Source of the DNA: Flavobacterium piscinae
GTDB taxonomy: Bacteria > Bacteroidota > Bacteroidia > Flavobacteriales > Flavobacteriaceae
Direction of reading: 5' to 3'
DNA length: 64,000 bases
Assembly: GCF_004122145.1 (NCBI RefSeq)
Contig: NZ_SBKQ01000014.1
Coordinates: 1-64,000 of the forward strand
Part shown: in pieces, positions 35,683 to 44,367 of the stretch
Layout of the letters: each line of letters opens with the position of its first letter
Position numbering within the stretch: the stretch's first letter is position 1
Notes under the pieces: model-generated
Seen by the model: the letters and a program-made list of their open reading frames with translations, nothing else
Told to the model about the DNA's origin: nothing
Databases searched by the model: none
Made by a program: the position numbers and the translations under genes

Positions 35683-36819
35683 ATGAACTTACCATTCAAA
35701 TACGGAAAAATAATTGATGATGATTTTTTTGTCAACAGAACCCGTGAAATAGAATTTTTAAAGAGAAACATTACATCAAAAATTAATCTTACACTTATCT
35801 CACCCAGACGTTGGGGTAAGTCGTCGTTGGTTTCAAAAATTGCCCGAAGCATGGCAAAAGACGAAAAAAAAATCAAATTTTGCTTTATCGATTTATACAA
35901 CGTTAGAAATGAGGAAGAATTTTACAACTATTTTGCAACTGAAATTTTAAAAGCAAGTTATTCAAAATGGGATGAGCGTGTTGAAAACGCAAAATTATTT
36001 TTCAAGCAAATAATCCCTAAATTTAGTTTTGGTTTAGACCCAAATCAAGAGTTCTCACTGTCATTTGACTGGGAAAACATTTCAAAAAATCAACAAGAAA
36101 TTTTAGATTTACCGGAAGTTATTTCTAAAACAAAAAACATTCAATTGGTTATTTGTTTAGATGAGTTTCAAAACCTTTCTTTTTTTGATGATCCATTAAG
36201 TTTTCAGAAAAAAGCAAGAGCAAGTTGGCAAAAACATCAAAATTGCAGTTATATTTTGTATGGTAGTAAACGGCACATGATGACTGAACTTTTTGAAAAT
36301 AAATCCATGCCATTTTACAAATTTGGTGAGGTAATTTTACTTTCAAAAATAGAGACGAACCACTGGCAAGAATACATCATTGAAAAATTCAAATCTACCA
36401 AAAAAAAAATTTCAAAAGAATTAGCAGAATTTTTGACTGAAAAAGTGGAAAATCATTCGTATTTTGTGCAACAATTAGCAAATGCGGTTTGGTTAGAAGT
36501 TAACAAAACCTGTACAAAAGAGGATATTGAAAACGGATTAGCAAAGCTTCTGCTTCAATATGAACTGTTTTTCAGCAGAGAAGTTGATGGACTCTCCAAT
36601 CTACAACTCAATCTTTTGAAAGCCTTGGCGGCAGATGAAAAAGAATTGAGTAGTAAAAAAACAATAAAAAAATATAATTTAAGTTCTTCCGCAAGCGTAA
36701 ACCGTTCAAAAGAAGCACTCGTTCAAAAAGAAATTATAGACGTTTTTGAAAAAAAAACAGAATTTATTGACCCCATTTTTAAAATTTGGATTAACAACAC
36801 TTATAACAAAAGAATATGA
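35683..36819 (+). CDS. AAA family ATPase (archaeal-ATPase-like, single domain plus winged helix)
   Basis: 378 residues from ATG 35683. Begins with FVNRTREIEFLKRNI, as in archaeal-type/STAND-like ATPases; Walker A SPRRWGKSSL (about 39-48), Walker B LVICLDEFQNL (about 156-166), sensor-like SYILYGSKRHMM, and a C-terminal winged-helix-like region (NLLKALAADEKELS ... LVQKEIIDVF). No membrane segment or signal. Lys-rich and more AT-rich than its neighbours. Families of this type are often accessory and of unknown function. The stop overlaps the next ATG by 4 bp. Confidence 0.8.
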   Translation: MNLPFKYGKIIDDDFFVNRTREIEFLKRNITSKINLTLISPRRWGKSSLVSKIARSMAKDEKKIKFCFIDLYNVRNEEEFYNYFATEILKASYSKWDERVENAKLFFKQIIPKFSFGLDPNQEFSLSFDWENISKNQQEILDLPEVISKTKNIQLVICLDEFQNLSFFDDPLSFQKKARASWQKHQNCSYILYGSKRHMMTELFENKSMPFYKFGEVILLSKIETNHWQEYIIEKFKSTKKKISKELAEFLTEKVENHSYFVQQLANAVWLEVNKTCTKEDIENGLAKLLLQYELFFSREVDGLSNLQLNLLKALAADEKELSSKKTIKKYNLSSSASVNRSKEALVQKEIIDVFEKKTEFIDPIFKIWINNTYNKRI

Positions 36820-37697
36820 ATTTTTCAGCAAAAATGCTTCGCGATAATGCCTTAGAAGGCAAAGTAATTGTGGTAACTGGTGGCGGTAGCGGACTTGGAA
36901 AAGCGATGACTAAATACTTTTTAGAGTTAGGTGCAAAAGTCGCCATTACCTCGAGAGATTTAGACAAATTAAAAACCACCGCAGCCGAATTAGAAAAAGA
37001 AACGGGAGGAAAATGTTTACCATTGCAATGCGATGTTCGTCACTACGAGCAAGTAGAAGCCATGCATGATGAAGTGATAAAAACCTTCGGAAAAGTAGAT
37101 GTTTTACTAAACAATGCAGCCGGAAATTTCATCTCTCCTACTGAACGATTATCAGCCAATGCGTTCGATACGATCATTGATATTGTACTAAAAGGAACCA
37201 AAAACTGCACTTTAGCTTTCGGAAAACATTGGATTGATTCCAAACAAGAAAGTTCAGTGATTTTAAATATTGTGACGACTTATGCTTGGACTGGCTCCGG
37301 TTATGTAGTACCGAGTGCCACCGCAAAAGCAGGCGTTTTGGCTATGACAAGAAGTTTAGCTGTAGAATGGGCGAAATATGGCATCCGAAGTAATGCCATT
37401 GCTCCCGGACCATTCCCAACCAAAGGTGCGTGGGATAGGTTGTTACCGGGAGATCTAGCCGAAAAATTTGATATGGCAAAAAAAGTTCCTCTTAAACGCG
37501 TAGGCGACCATCAGGAATTAGCCAACTTGGCCGCTTATTTAGTTTCTGATTTTTCAGCCTACATTAATGGAGATGTGATTACCATTGATGGAGGTGAATG
37601 GCTAAAAGGAGCGGGACAATTCAATTTGTTAGAAGAAATTCCGGAACAAATGTGGGACATGTTGGAAGCCATGATTAAAGCGAAAAAAAGTAAGTAA
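36816..37697 (+). CDS. SDR family oxidoreductase, 2,4-dienoyl-CoA reductase-like
   Basis: 293 residues. NADP-binding TGGGSGLGKA (21-30), NNAAGNF (99-105). The canonical YxxxK is absent: the segment TYAWTGSG...VVPSATAKAG has Tyr156 and Lys171, fifteen residues apart, the arrangement of mitochondrial DECR1-type 2,4-dienoyl-CoA reductases. LAVEWAKYGIRSNAIAPGP and DGGEWLKGAGQFN further support that group. Likely reduces dienoyl-CoA intermediates in oxidation of polyunsaturated fatty acids. The ATG overlaps the ATPase stop (ATGA). Confidence 0.88.
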   Translation: MNFSAKMLRDNALEGKVIVVTGGGSGLGKAMTKYFLELGAKVAITSRDLDKLKTTAAELEKETGGKCLPLQCDVRHYEQVEAMHDEVIKTFGKVDVLLNNAAGNFISPTERLSANAFDTIIDIVLKGTKNCTLAFGKHWIDSKQESSVILNIVTTYAWTGSGYVVPSATAKAGVLAMTRSLAVEWAKYGIRSNAIAPGPFPTKGAWDRLLPGDLAEKFDMAKKVPLKRVGDHQELANLAAYLVSDFSAYINGDVITIDGGEWLKGAGQFNLLEEIPEQMWDMLEAMIKAKKSK

Positions 37698-37811
37698 ATC
37701 GTTTGTTGAAAGCTAAATAATTGTGCTTAAAACTATTAACATTTGTTAACAACTTGAACTTGAAAAACCCATAAATAATCGTAATTTTACGGCTCAAATT
37801 TAATCGAATCA

Positions 37812-38576
37812 ATGGGCAAAATTATTGCAATTGCGAATCAAAAAGGAGGCGTTGGAAAAACCACTACTACAGTGAATTTAGCCGCCTCATTAGGTGTGTT
37901 AGAAAAAAAAGTATTACTAATTGATGCTGACCCTCAGGCGAATGCCAGCTCTGGGTTAGGCATTGATGTGGATACCGTTTCTATTGGCTCCTATCAAGTA
38001 TTGGAACACAGTAATACGCCAAAAGAGGCCGTTGTGAAATGTTCTGCACCTAACGTAGATGTTATTCCGGCACATATTGATTTGGTGGCCATTGAAATTG
38101 AATTGGTAGATAAAGAAAATCGGGAATACATGTTGAAAGAGGCGTTGGCTTCTATCAAAGATCAATATGATTATATTTTAATTGACTGTGCTCCTTCATT
38201 AGGTTTGTTGACGTTAAATGCGTTAACCGCCGCTGACAGTGTGGTCATTCCGATTCAATGCGAATATTTTGCTTTAGAAGGATTAGGTAAATTATTGAAC
38301 ACCATCAAAAGTGTTCAAAAATTACATAATCCGGATTTGGATATTGAAGGTTTATTATTAACCATGTACGATTCCCGTTTACGTTTATCGAACCAAGTGG
38401 TGGAAGAAGTACAAAAACATTTCAACGATATGGTTTTTAAAACCATCATTCAACGAAATGTAAAATTGAGTGAAGCTCCAAGTTTTGGCGAAAGCATCAT
38501 TAATTTTGATGCAACCAGCAAAGGTGCCAACAATTATTTGAGTTTAGCAGAAGAAATTATCAAAAAAAATAGTTAG
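37812..38576 (+). CDS. parA: Chromosome partitioning ATPase ParA
   Basis: 254 residues, soluble: deviant Walker A KGGVGKTTTTVN (10-21), IDADPQANASSGLG, Walker B YILIDCAPSLGLLT, ending typical of chromosomal ParA/Soj (no N-terminal HTH). Binds DNA as an ATP dimer and moves ParB-parS complexes. Six bp upstream of parB. Confidence 0.96.
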   Translation: MGKIIAIANQKGGVGKTTTTVNLAASLGVLEKKVLLIDADPQANASSGLGIDVDTVSIGSYQVLEHSNTPKEAVVKCSAPNVDVIPAHIDLVAIEIELVDKENREYMLKEALASIKDQYDYILIDCAPSLGLLTLNALTAADSVVIPIQCEYFALEGLGKLLNTIKSVQKLHNPDLDIEGLLLTMYDSRLRLSNQVVEEVQKHFNDMVFKTIIQRNVKLSEAPSFGESIINFDATSKGANNYLSLAEEIIKKNS

Positions 38577-38582
38577 GATTTT

Positions 38583-39485
38583 ATGACACAAGCCACAAAA
38601 AAACAAGCCTTAGGAAGAGGATTATCGGCTTTATTGAAAGACCCCGAAAACGACATTAAATCGGTTAATGATAAAAATGCCGACAAAGTGGTTGGGAATA
38701 TTATTGAGCTTGACATTGAGGCCATTGAAATAAATCCGTTTCAACCGAGAAGTAATTTCAATGAGGAAACACTTCAGGAATTAGCTTCGTCTATCAAAGA
38801 ATTGGGTGTCATTCAACCGATTACTGTTAGAAAATTAGAATTCAACAAATACCAGTTAATTTCGGGTGAACGAAGACTTCGTGCTTCTAAAATGGCCGGT
38901 TTAACTGTTATTCCTTCATATATCAGAATTGCCAACGATAACGAGTCGCTCGTGATGGCGTTGGTGGAAAACATTCAACGTCATGATTTAGACCCAATTG
39001 AAATTGCACTTTCGTATCAACGCTTAATTGATGAAATTCAGTTAACACAAGAACAAATGAGCGAAAAAGTGGGTAAAAAACGTTCGACTATAGCCAATTA
39101 CCTTCGTTTATTAAAATTAGACCCTATTATTCAAACCGGAATTCGGGATGGATTTATTTCGATGGGTCACGGTCGTGCGTTGATTAATATTGAAGACGAA
39201 GATGCTCAATCAGACATTTACCACAAAATCATTAGTCAGAATCTTTCTGTTAGGGATACTGAAACCTTGGTGAAAAATTATCAGGAAGGTTTAAAACCAA
39301 AATCCGGAAAAGCGGCAAAAACGGCTTCTGCTTTTGTCATTTCTGATGCAGATAAAAAAGAAATCGGAACTGCCTTAGGGACAAAAATTGACGTGAAAAT
39401 TGATGCCAAAGGAAAGGGGAAAATAACCATTCCATTTAAATCTGAAGCTGATTTTCAACGGATTATTGCTTTAATCAAAGGATAG
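38583..39485 (+). CDS. parB: Chromosome partitioning protein ParB
   Basis: 300 residues: N-terminal ParA-interaction segment (KKQALGRGLSALLKD), ParB/Srx CTPase domain (INPFQPRSNF, GERRLRASKMAG, VENIQRHDLDPIE), HTH (SEKVGKKRSTIANYLRLL, GHGRALI) and C-terminal dimerisation domain. Binds parS. No classical parS palindrome was noticed in this window. The stop overlaps the next GTG start. Confidence 0.96.
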   Translation: MTQATKKQALGRGLSALLKDPENDIKSVNDKNADKVVGNIIELDIEAIEINPFQPRSNFNEETLQELASSIKELGVIQPITVRKLEFNKYQLISGERRLRASKMAGLTVIPSYIRIANDNESLVMALVENIQRHDLDPIEIALSYQRLIDEIQLTQEQMSEKVGKKRSTIANYLRLLKLDPIIQTGIRDGFISMGHGRALINIEDEDAQSDIYHKIISQNLSVRDTETLVKNYQEGLKPKSGKAAKTASAFVISDADKKEIGTALGTKIDVKIDAKGKGKITIPFKSEADFQRIIALIKG

Positions 39486-40048
39486 TGGTGGTTGCTAGAA
39501 TCATACTTTTTTCTTTTTTCCTTTTAGGAATAAATACTGCCTTAGCCCAAGTTCAGTTTGAAGATGTTACAATTGCTAATGACTCTACCTCTTACAAACC
39601 CATTGACCCGCTAACTCCAGCTAAAGCGGCTTTTTATTCAGCGGTCATTCCGGGTTTAGGACAAGTATACAATAAAAAATACTGGAAAGTGCCTATAGTT
39701 TATGGCGGTTTAGCCATCGGTTATTATTTTTATAATGATAACAACAAAAAATATAAGGAATTCAGAAACATCTACAAAAGACGTTTAGAAGGTTATACAG
39801 ATGATCGTTATTTCGGAGTTTATTCTGATGCGGTTTTAATAAATGCCCAACGAACTTTTGAACGTAATCGGGATATTTCTACTGCGGTCATGATTGGATT
39901 TTATGTCCTGAATATAATAGATGCCAATGTAGATGCCCATCTAATGCAGTTTAATGTCAACGATAATTTATCGCTTGCTCCAGACTTCAGTCGAAATGAA
40001 ATTGATTACAAATACAACATCGGAATAACCTTGAATTACAGATTTTAA
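39485..40048 (+). CDS. DUF5683 membrane protein
   Basis: 187 residues with GTG start at 39485 overlapping the parB stop (TAGTG); no ATG is available nearby. Signal peptide (about 1-20), then the DUF5683 core PLTPAKAAFYSAVIPGLGQVYNKKYWKVPIVYGGLAIGYYFY with membrane helices and a C-terminal beta-like tail. Function unknown; conserved between parB and dapB in flavobacteria. Confidence 0.87.
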   Translation: MVVARIILFSFFLLGINTALAQVQFEDVTIANDSTSYKPIDPLTPAKAAFYSAVIPGLGQVYNKKYWKVPIVYGGLAIGYYFYNDNNKKYKEFRNIYKRRLEGYTDDRYFGVYSDAVLINAQRTFERNRDISTAVMIGFYVLNIIDANVDAHLMQFNVNDNLSLAPDFSRNEIDYKYNIGITLNYRF

Positions 40049-40749
40049 TGAAAATTGCACTGTTAGGATACGGAAAAATGGGTAAGGTAATCGAACAAAT
40101 TGCTATGCAACGTGATCATGAAATCGTGTTGCGAAAAACAAGTTCGGATTCCTATGAAGGCTTAGAAAAAGCTGATGTTGCAATTGATTTCAGTGTGCCT
40201 GATTCTGCTGTAAACAATATCTCCACTTGTTTGGAAAACGGAATACCGGTAGTTTCAGGAACAACCGGATGGCTTCAAGATTATCATAAAATGGTGAATC
40301 TTTGCAAAGAAAAAAACGCTGCTTTTATTTATGGTTCAAACTTTAGTTTAGGCGTAAATATATTTTTTGAATTGAATGATTATTTGGCCAAAATGATGGC
40401 AAAATTCAATCAATATAACGTTTCGATGGAAGAAATTCATCATACACAAAAATTAGATAAACCCAGTGGAACAGCAATTTCTTTAGCCAATTCAATCATC
40501 AATCATACCGACAAAAACAATTGGAGTATCGAAAATCCTAATGCAGATGATGTGTTTATTGACGTGAAACGAATTGATGCTGTACCCGGAACGCACAGCA
40601 TTTTCTATCAATCAGAAGTTGATACTATAGAAATTAAACATACCGCTCACAACCGAGATGGATTTGCTTTTGGTGCTGTGATTGCCGCCGAATGGATTAT
40701 AGATAAAAAAGGAGTCTTTACGATGAAAGATGTTTTAGATTTAAAATAA
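40048..40749 (+). CDS. dapB: 4-hydroxy-tetrahydrodipicolinate reductase
   Basis: 233 residues: N-terminal GYGKMGKV NAD(P) motif, GTTGW, GSNFSLGVNIFF, and the catalytic/substrate motif EIHHTQKLDKPSGTA. Third-to-last steps of diaminopimelate and lysine synthesis start here. ATG overlaps the DUF5683 stop by one base (TAATG). Somewhat shorter than the E. coli enzyme, as usual in Bacteroidetes. Confidence 0.95.
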   Translation: MKIALLGYGKMGKVIEQIAMQRDHEIVLRKTSSDSYEGLEKADVAIDFSVPDSAVNNISTCLENGIPVVSGTTGWLQDYHKMVNLCKEKNAAFIYGSNFSLGVNIFFELNDYLAKMMAKFNQYNVSMEEIHHTQKLDKPSGTAISLANSIINHTDKNNWSIENPNADDVFIDVKRIDAVPGTHSIFYQSEVDTIEIKHTAHNRDGFAFGAVIAAEWIIDKKGVFTMKDVLDLK

Positions 40750-40863
40750 GCATGATAAAACAACATAAATAAACGTTAAATTGGTAACGTTTTATATTTT
40801 TGACAACTAATTTAGAATCTGTCTTTAATATATTAACAAAAACGAAATTAATACAACATAAAA

Positions 40864-42420
40864 ATGACATTATATCAGTGGTTTATATTCTTTTTAGTGT
40901 TACAAATTGTACACTATTTAGGAACTTGGAAATTATATCAAAAAGCAGGTAGAAAATCGTGGGAAGCTGCTGTTCCTGTTTATAATGCCTTTGTTTTAAT
41001 GAAAATAATAAACCGCCCCTGGTGGTACACTTTTTTGTTATTTATTCCAATCGTCAACTTAATTATGTTTCCTGTTATTTGGGTTGAAACCTTGAGAAGT
41101 TTCGGTAAAAATTCGCAAATGGACACCATTTTGGGAGTTGTAACTTTTGGGTTGTATATCTATTATGTCAATTATACACAAGATGTAACGCACATAAAAG
41201 AACGTTCGTTACACCCAAAAAATGCCACAGCTGACTTTATAAGTTCAATTCTATTTGCAATTGTAGTGGCAACAACGGTTCACACTTATGTCATGCAACC
41301 GTTTGTGATTCCAACCTCTTCCTTAGAAAAATCATTATTAGTTGGTGATTTTCTTTTTGTTAGTAAATTTCATTACGGAGCCAGAACTCCTACAACTGCA
41401 GTTGGTTTACCAATGGTGCATGATTCTATTCCTTTGGTTGGTACAAAATCTTATTTAAGTTGGCCTCAGCTACCTTCCTTCCGTTTTCCCGGTATTGAAT
41501 CAATTGAAAAAAATGATATTGTCGTGTTTAACTGGCCCATTGATACGGTTTATAAATTTAGAGATAAATCCGGCAAAAGAGTTGACAAGCCAATAGATAA
41601 AAAATCTAACTACGTAAAACGCTGCTTAGGAACTCCGGGGGATAGTTTACAGATTAAAAATGGTGACGTTTATGTGAATGGAAAATTGCTTTTATTACAT
41701 GATCGTCAAAAATTACAATACTCCTATACGGTTGAAACGAATGGCTCTACTTTTAACAATGACTATTTAATTCATGAGCTTCAAATCACGGATCCTTTTG
41801 GTCAAATTGCTCAAAATGAATACTATTTTAAAGCATTAACCGATGAAAATGCTAAACGATTAAAAAACAACCCCATTGTTAAAAAAGTTACTAAAATTGA
41901 AGAAAAAGAAGGTGATTTATTGATGTTTCCTCATACAAAACCAAATTGGAATACCGACAATTTTGGGCCAATTTACATCCCTCAAGCCGGAAAAACTGTT
42001 GTTTTAAATAGCGAAACATTACCCTTTTACAAAATGATCATCACCGATTATGAAAAAAATGATTTACAAGTAAACGGGGATGAAATTCGTATCAATGGAA
42101 AAGTTGTTAAAAACTATACCTTCAAAATGGATTATTACTGGATGATGGGTGATAACCGCCATAACTCAGAAGACAGCCGTTATTGGGGTTATGTTCCTGC
42201 CGATCACATCGTGGGAAAACCGGTATTTATTTGGATGAGTTTAGATCAAAATATTCCTTGGAGCAAAGCAATTGATAAAATACGTTGGAATAGATTGTTT
42301 ACAACTGTGGGTGGAAGTGGCGAACCGGTTTCTTATTTCATTTATTTTGCTATTCTTCTTGCCGGATGGTTTGGATTTGATTTCTATCGAAAAAGAAAGA
42401 AAAAAAATGCTGATTCTTAG
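40864..42420 (+). CDS. lepB: Signal peptidase I, long Bacteroidetes form
   Basis: 518 residues. An N-terminal ~110-residue membrane part (DUF5684-like: AGRKSWEAAVPVYNAFVLMKI) precedes the S26 domain. Catalytic Ser lies in MQPFVIPTSSLEKSL, with Leu where Met usually follows the Ser pair; the general-base Lys lies in SNYVKRCLGTPGDSL. The box E motif is MMGDNRHNSEDSRYWG. A further membrane helix near the C-terminus (about 485-505) precedes a basic tail. Cleaves Sec signal peptides at the inner membrane. A TATTTTTG -7-like box lies at 40795-40802. Confidence 0.94.
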   Translation: MTLYQWFIFFLVLQIVHYLGTWKLYQKAGRKSWEAAVPVYNAFVLMKIINRPWWYTFLLFIPIVNLIMFPVIWVETLRSFGKNSQMDTILGVVTFGLYIYYVNYTQDVTHIKERSLHPKNATADFISSILFAIVVATTVHTYVMQPFVIPTSSLEKSLLVGDFLFVSKFHYGARTPTTAVGLPMVHDSIPLVGTKSYLSWPQLPSFRFPGIESIEKNDIVVFNWPIDTVYKFRDKSGKRVDKPIDKKSNYVKRCLGTPGDSLQIKNGDVYVNGKLLLLHDRQKLQYSYTVETNGSTFNNDYLIHELQITDPFGQIAQNEYYFKALTDENAKRLKNNPIVKKVTKIEEKEGDLLMFPHTKPNWNTDNFGPIYIPQAGKTVVLNSETLPFYKMIITDYEKNDLQVNGDEIRINGKVVKNYTFKMDYYWMMGDNRHNSEDSRYWGYVPADHIVGKPVFIWMSLDQNIPWSKAIDKIRWNRLFTTVGGSGEPVSYFIYFAILLAGWFGFDFYRKRKKKNADS

Positions 42421-42422
42421 AA

Positions 42423-43034
42423 ATGAAAGTTCTTATTCATCCAACCTATTTTCCGTCTATTAGTCATTATGCTGCGATGGTGCAAGCCGAACAAGTTGTG
42501 TTTGAATGGGAGGACAATTTCCAAAAACAAACCAATCGCAATAGGATGTATATTTACAGTCCTAACGGAATTCAACTCCTTAACATTCCTATCAAACACA
42601 ATAAAATAGCACATCAAAAATACAAAGACGTTAAAATTGAACCGGAATTCAATTGGCAAAAACAACATTTCAAATCGTTAGAAGCGGCCTACCGCACTTC
42701 CCCTTTTTTTGAATATTTTGAAGACGATTTAGCTCCTCTATTTCAAAAAAAACATACTTTTCTAATGGATTTGAATTTAGAAATTTTTGAACTACTCAAT
42801 CATTGTCTTGGCATTTCCATAACACCTGAAAAAACAATTGAATATTTTCACGAAGTGAGTGATTGCAAGGATTTTCGTTTGTTTGCCAATGGAAAAAAAG
42901 ACACTACACTATGTGAACCCTATACACAAGTATTCGGAGAAAAACACGGTTTTATCAATAATTTAAGTGTTTTAGATCTTCTTTTTAACGAAGGTAGATA
43001 TGCCCTTGACTATTTGAGAAATCAACAACTATAA
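42423..43034 (+). CDS. WbqC-like family protein
   Basis: 203 residues; begins MKVLIHPTYFPSISHYAAMVQAEQVVFEWEDNFQKQTNRNR, the WbqC family pattern, with KQHFKSLEAAYRTSPFFEYF further on. The family is linked to surface-polysaccharide synthesis but its reaction is unclear. Starts 2 bp after lepB, and ends 1 bp before the convergent EEP gene stop. Confidence 0.88.
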   Translation: MKVLIHPTYFPSISHYAAMVQAEQVVFEWEDNFQKQTNRNRMYIYSPNGIQLLNIPIKHNKIAHQKYKDVKIEPEFNWQKQHFKSLEAAYRTSPFFEYFEDDLAPLFQKKHTFLMDLNLEIFELLNHCLGISITPEKTIEYFHEVSDCKDFRLFANGKKDTTLCEPYTQVFGEKHGFINNLSVLDLLFNEGRYALDYLRNQQL

Positions 43035-43035
43035 T

Positions 43036-44088
43036 CTATTTTTCTTTTTCAAAAGCCAATCGGGCAACAATCGGAAAATGGTCTGAATTTTTAAAATTCG
43101 GAAACGAACTAAACTGTTTGACTTCAAACTTTTTATCGGTAAAAATATAATCAATCCGTGCAGGAAAATATTTAAAGTTATACGTTGATCCAAATCCGGA
43201 ACCGGCCTCTTCAAATGCATCATTCAAATCGCCCTTTACACTTCGGTAAACAAAGGAAAACGGACTATTGTTTAAATCTCCACAAATAATAAGTGGATAG
43301 GAACAATCTGATTTGTGCTTTTTAATTATTTCTGCTTGCTTCTGTTGCGAAGTAAACGAACTACTCATTCTACGAAACATACGTTTGGATTTATCTTGCG
43401 AAACACCTTGAATATTTTCATCAATTTCATGAACATCCGGTGTGATTTTAATCGACTGTAAGTGGATACTATACACTCGAATGGTGTCTTTTCCGCGTTT
43501 AATATCCGCATAAATGGCATTGTTGGTAGAATTTGGAAACGGAATAACACCCTGATTTACTATCGGATATTTAGAAAATATTGCCTGACCAAGTTTTGTG
43601 TTCTTTCCTTCTATAAAAACGTATTTATGTTTGTAAACTCTAAAATCAACATTATTTTGATTAGAAAATTCCTGAACACACAAAACATCCGGAGTTTGTT
43701 CCTTTATAAAATCTGAAATAGACAAACTCACGTCTCGGTCAATCCAATCATACAAGTTAAACAACCGAACATTGTAACTCATTACAATAAAATCGTCTTC
43801 TTCAATGGGTGTATTCGTTTCAGATAATTTATAAAACTTAGTAATAAACGTAATTCCGAGCAACAAAACAATCCCTGACAATAACATTTGTCGCTTAAAC
43901 TGAATGACCCAATAACCAAAAAATATTAAATTTAAAATCAACATTAATGGTAAAAAAAGCGTTAAAACTGAAAGTATCGGGAACAGTTTAGGAGCCAAAA
44001 AAGGTAAAATATAAGCAACGAAAGTCAATACAGTAAGCACTATATTCAAAAAAAATATGACTTTATTAAACCAACCCAGTTTTTTCAT
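43036..44088 (-). CDS. Endonuclease/exonuclease/phosphatase family membrane protein
   Basis: 350 residues. Three N-terminal membrane helices (about 8-90), then an EEP (DNase I-like) domain with MSYNVRLFN, VQEFSN, GDLNNSPFS and SDHFPIVA carrying the metal-binding Asn, Glu, Asp and His. Likely periplasm-facing phosphodiesterase or phospholipase-type hydrolase. Substrate unknown. Confidence 0.88.
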   Translation of the reverse strand: MKKLGWFNKVIFFLNIVLTVLTFVAYILPFLAPKLFPILSVLTLFLPLMLILNLIFFGYWVIQFKRQMLLSGIVLLLGITFITKFYKLSETNTPIEEDDFIVMSYNVRLFNLYDWIDRDVSLSISDFIKEQTPDVLCVQEFSNQNNVDFRVYKHKYVFIEGKNTKLGQAIFSKYPIVNQGVIPFPNSTNNAIYADIKRGKDTIRVYSIHLQSIKITPDVHEIDENIQGVSQDKSKRMFRRMSSSFTSQQKQAEIIKKHKSDCSYPLIICGDLNNSPFSFVYRSVKGDLNDAFEEAGSGFGSTYNFKYFPARIDYIFTDKKFEVKQFSSFPNFKNSDHFPIVARLAFEKEK

Positions 44089-44149
44089 TTACTTCTGTTA
44101 ACCATTCAAAAATCGAAAATCATCAATCTTAAATCAATACTAAATATGT

Positions 44150-44290
44150 GCCTTATCCCGCTTTCCACTCCAAGATTTTTTGTCTTGTTGGCATTTTCTA
44201 AACCAAAAAATGTGCTCCCAAGGTCGCAATTTTCTGGCAAGAAAAATGTCCACCAATCCTTCAAAATGCTTTCCGCTGCAATCGGGGGCA
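44150..44290 (-). repeat. Degenerate intergenic repeat R4
   Basis: On the minus strand it opens GCCCCCGATTGCAGCGGAAAGC and closes GGAGTGGAAAGCGGGATAAGGC, matching the GATTGCAGCGGAAAGC flank of R1 and R3, with internal AT-rich near-repeats (ACATTTTTCTTGCCAGAAAAT and ACATTTTTTGGTTTAGAAAA). It forms most of the 279-bp gap with the heptamer array; no gene is seen there. Confidence 0.5.
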
Positions 44291-44320
44291 GAATTCAAAC
44301 AAACTTTCAAGAACTAACAA

Positions 44321-44355
44321 ACCTGAAACCTGAAACCTGAAACCTGAAACCTGAA
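44321..44355 (+). repeat. Heptamer tandem repeat, 5 x ACCTGAA
   Basis: Five exact 7-bp units, then ACTTTC. The same unit occurs seven times at 56873-56921, also followed by ACTTC. Located just downstream of the convergent rhomboid gene. Confidence 0.93.
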
Positions 44356-44367
44356 ACTTTCAACCCT

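Noticed and set aside
37698..37811. parS site or replication origin near parA
   Set aside because: The 114-bp gap has no palindrome like the parS consensus and no DnaA-box cluster was seen; only an AT-rich spacer.
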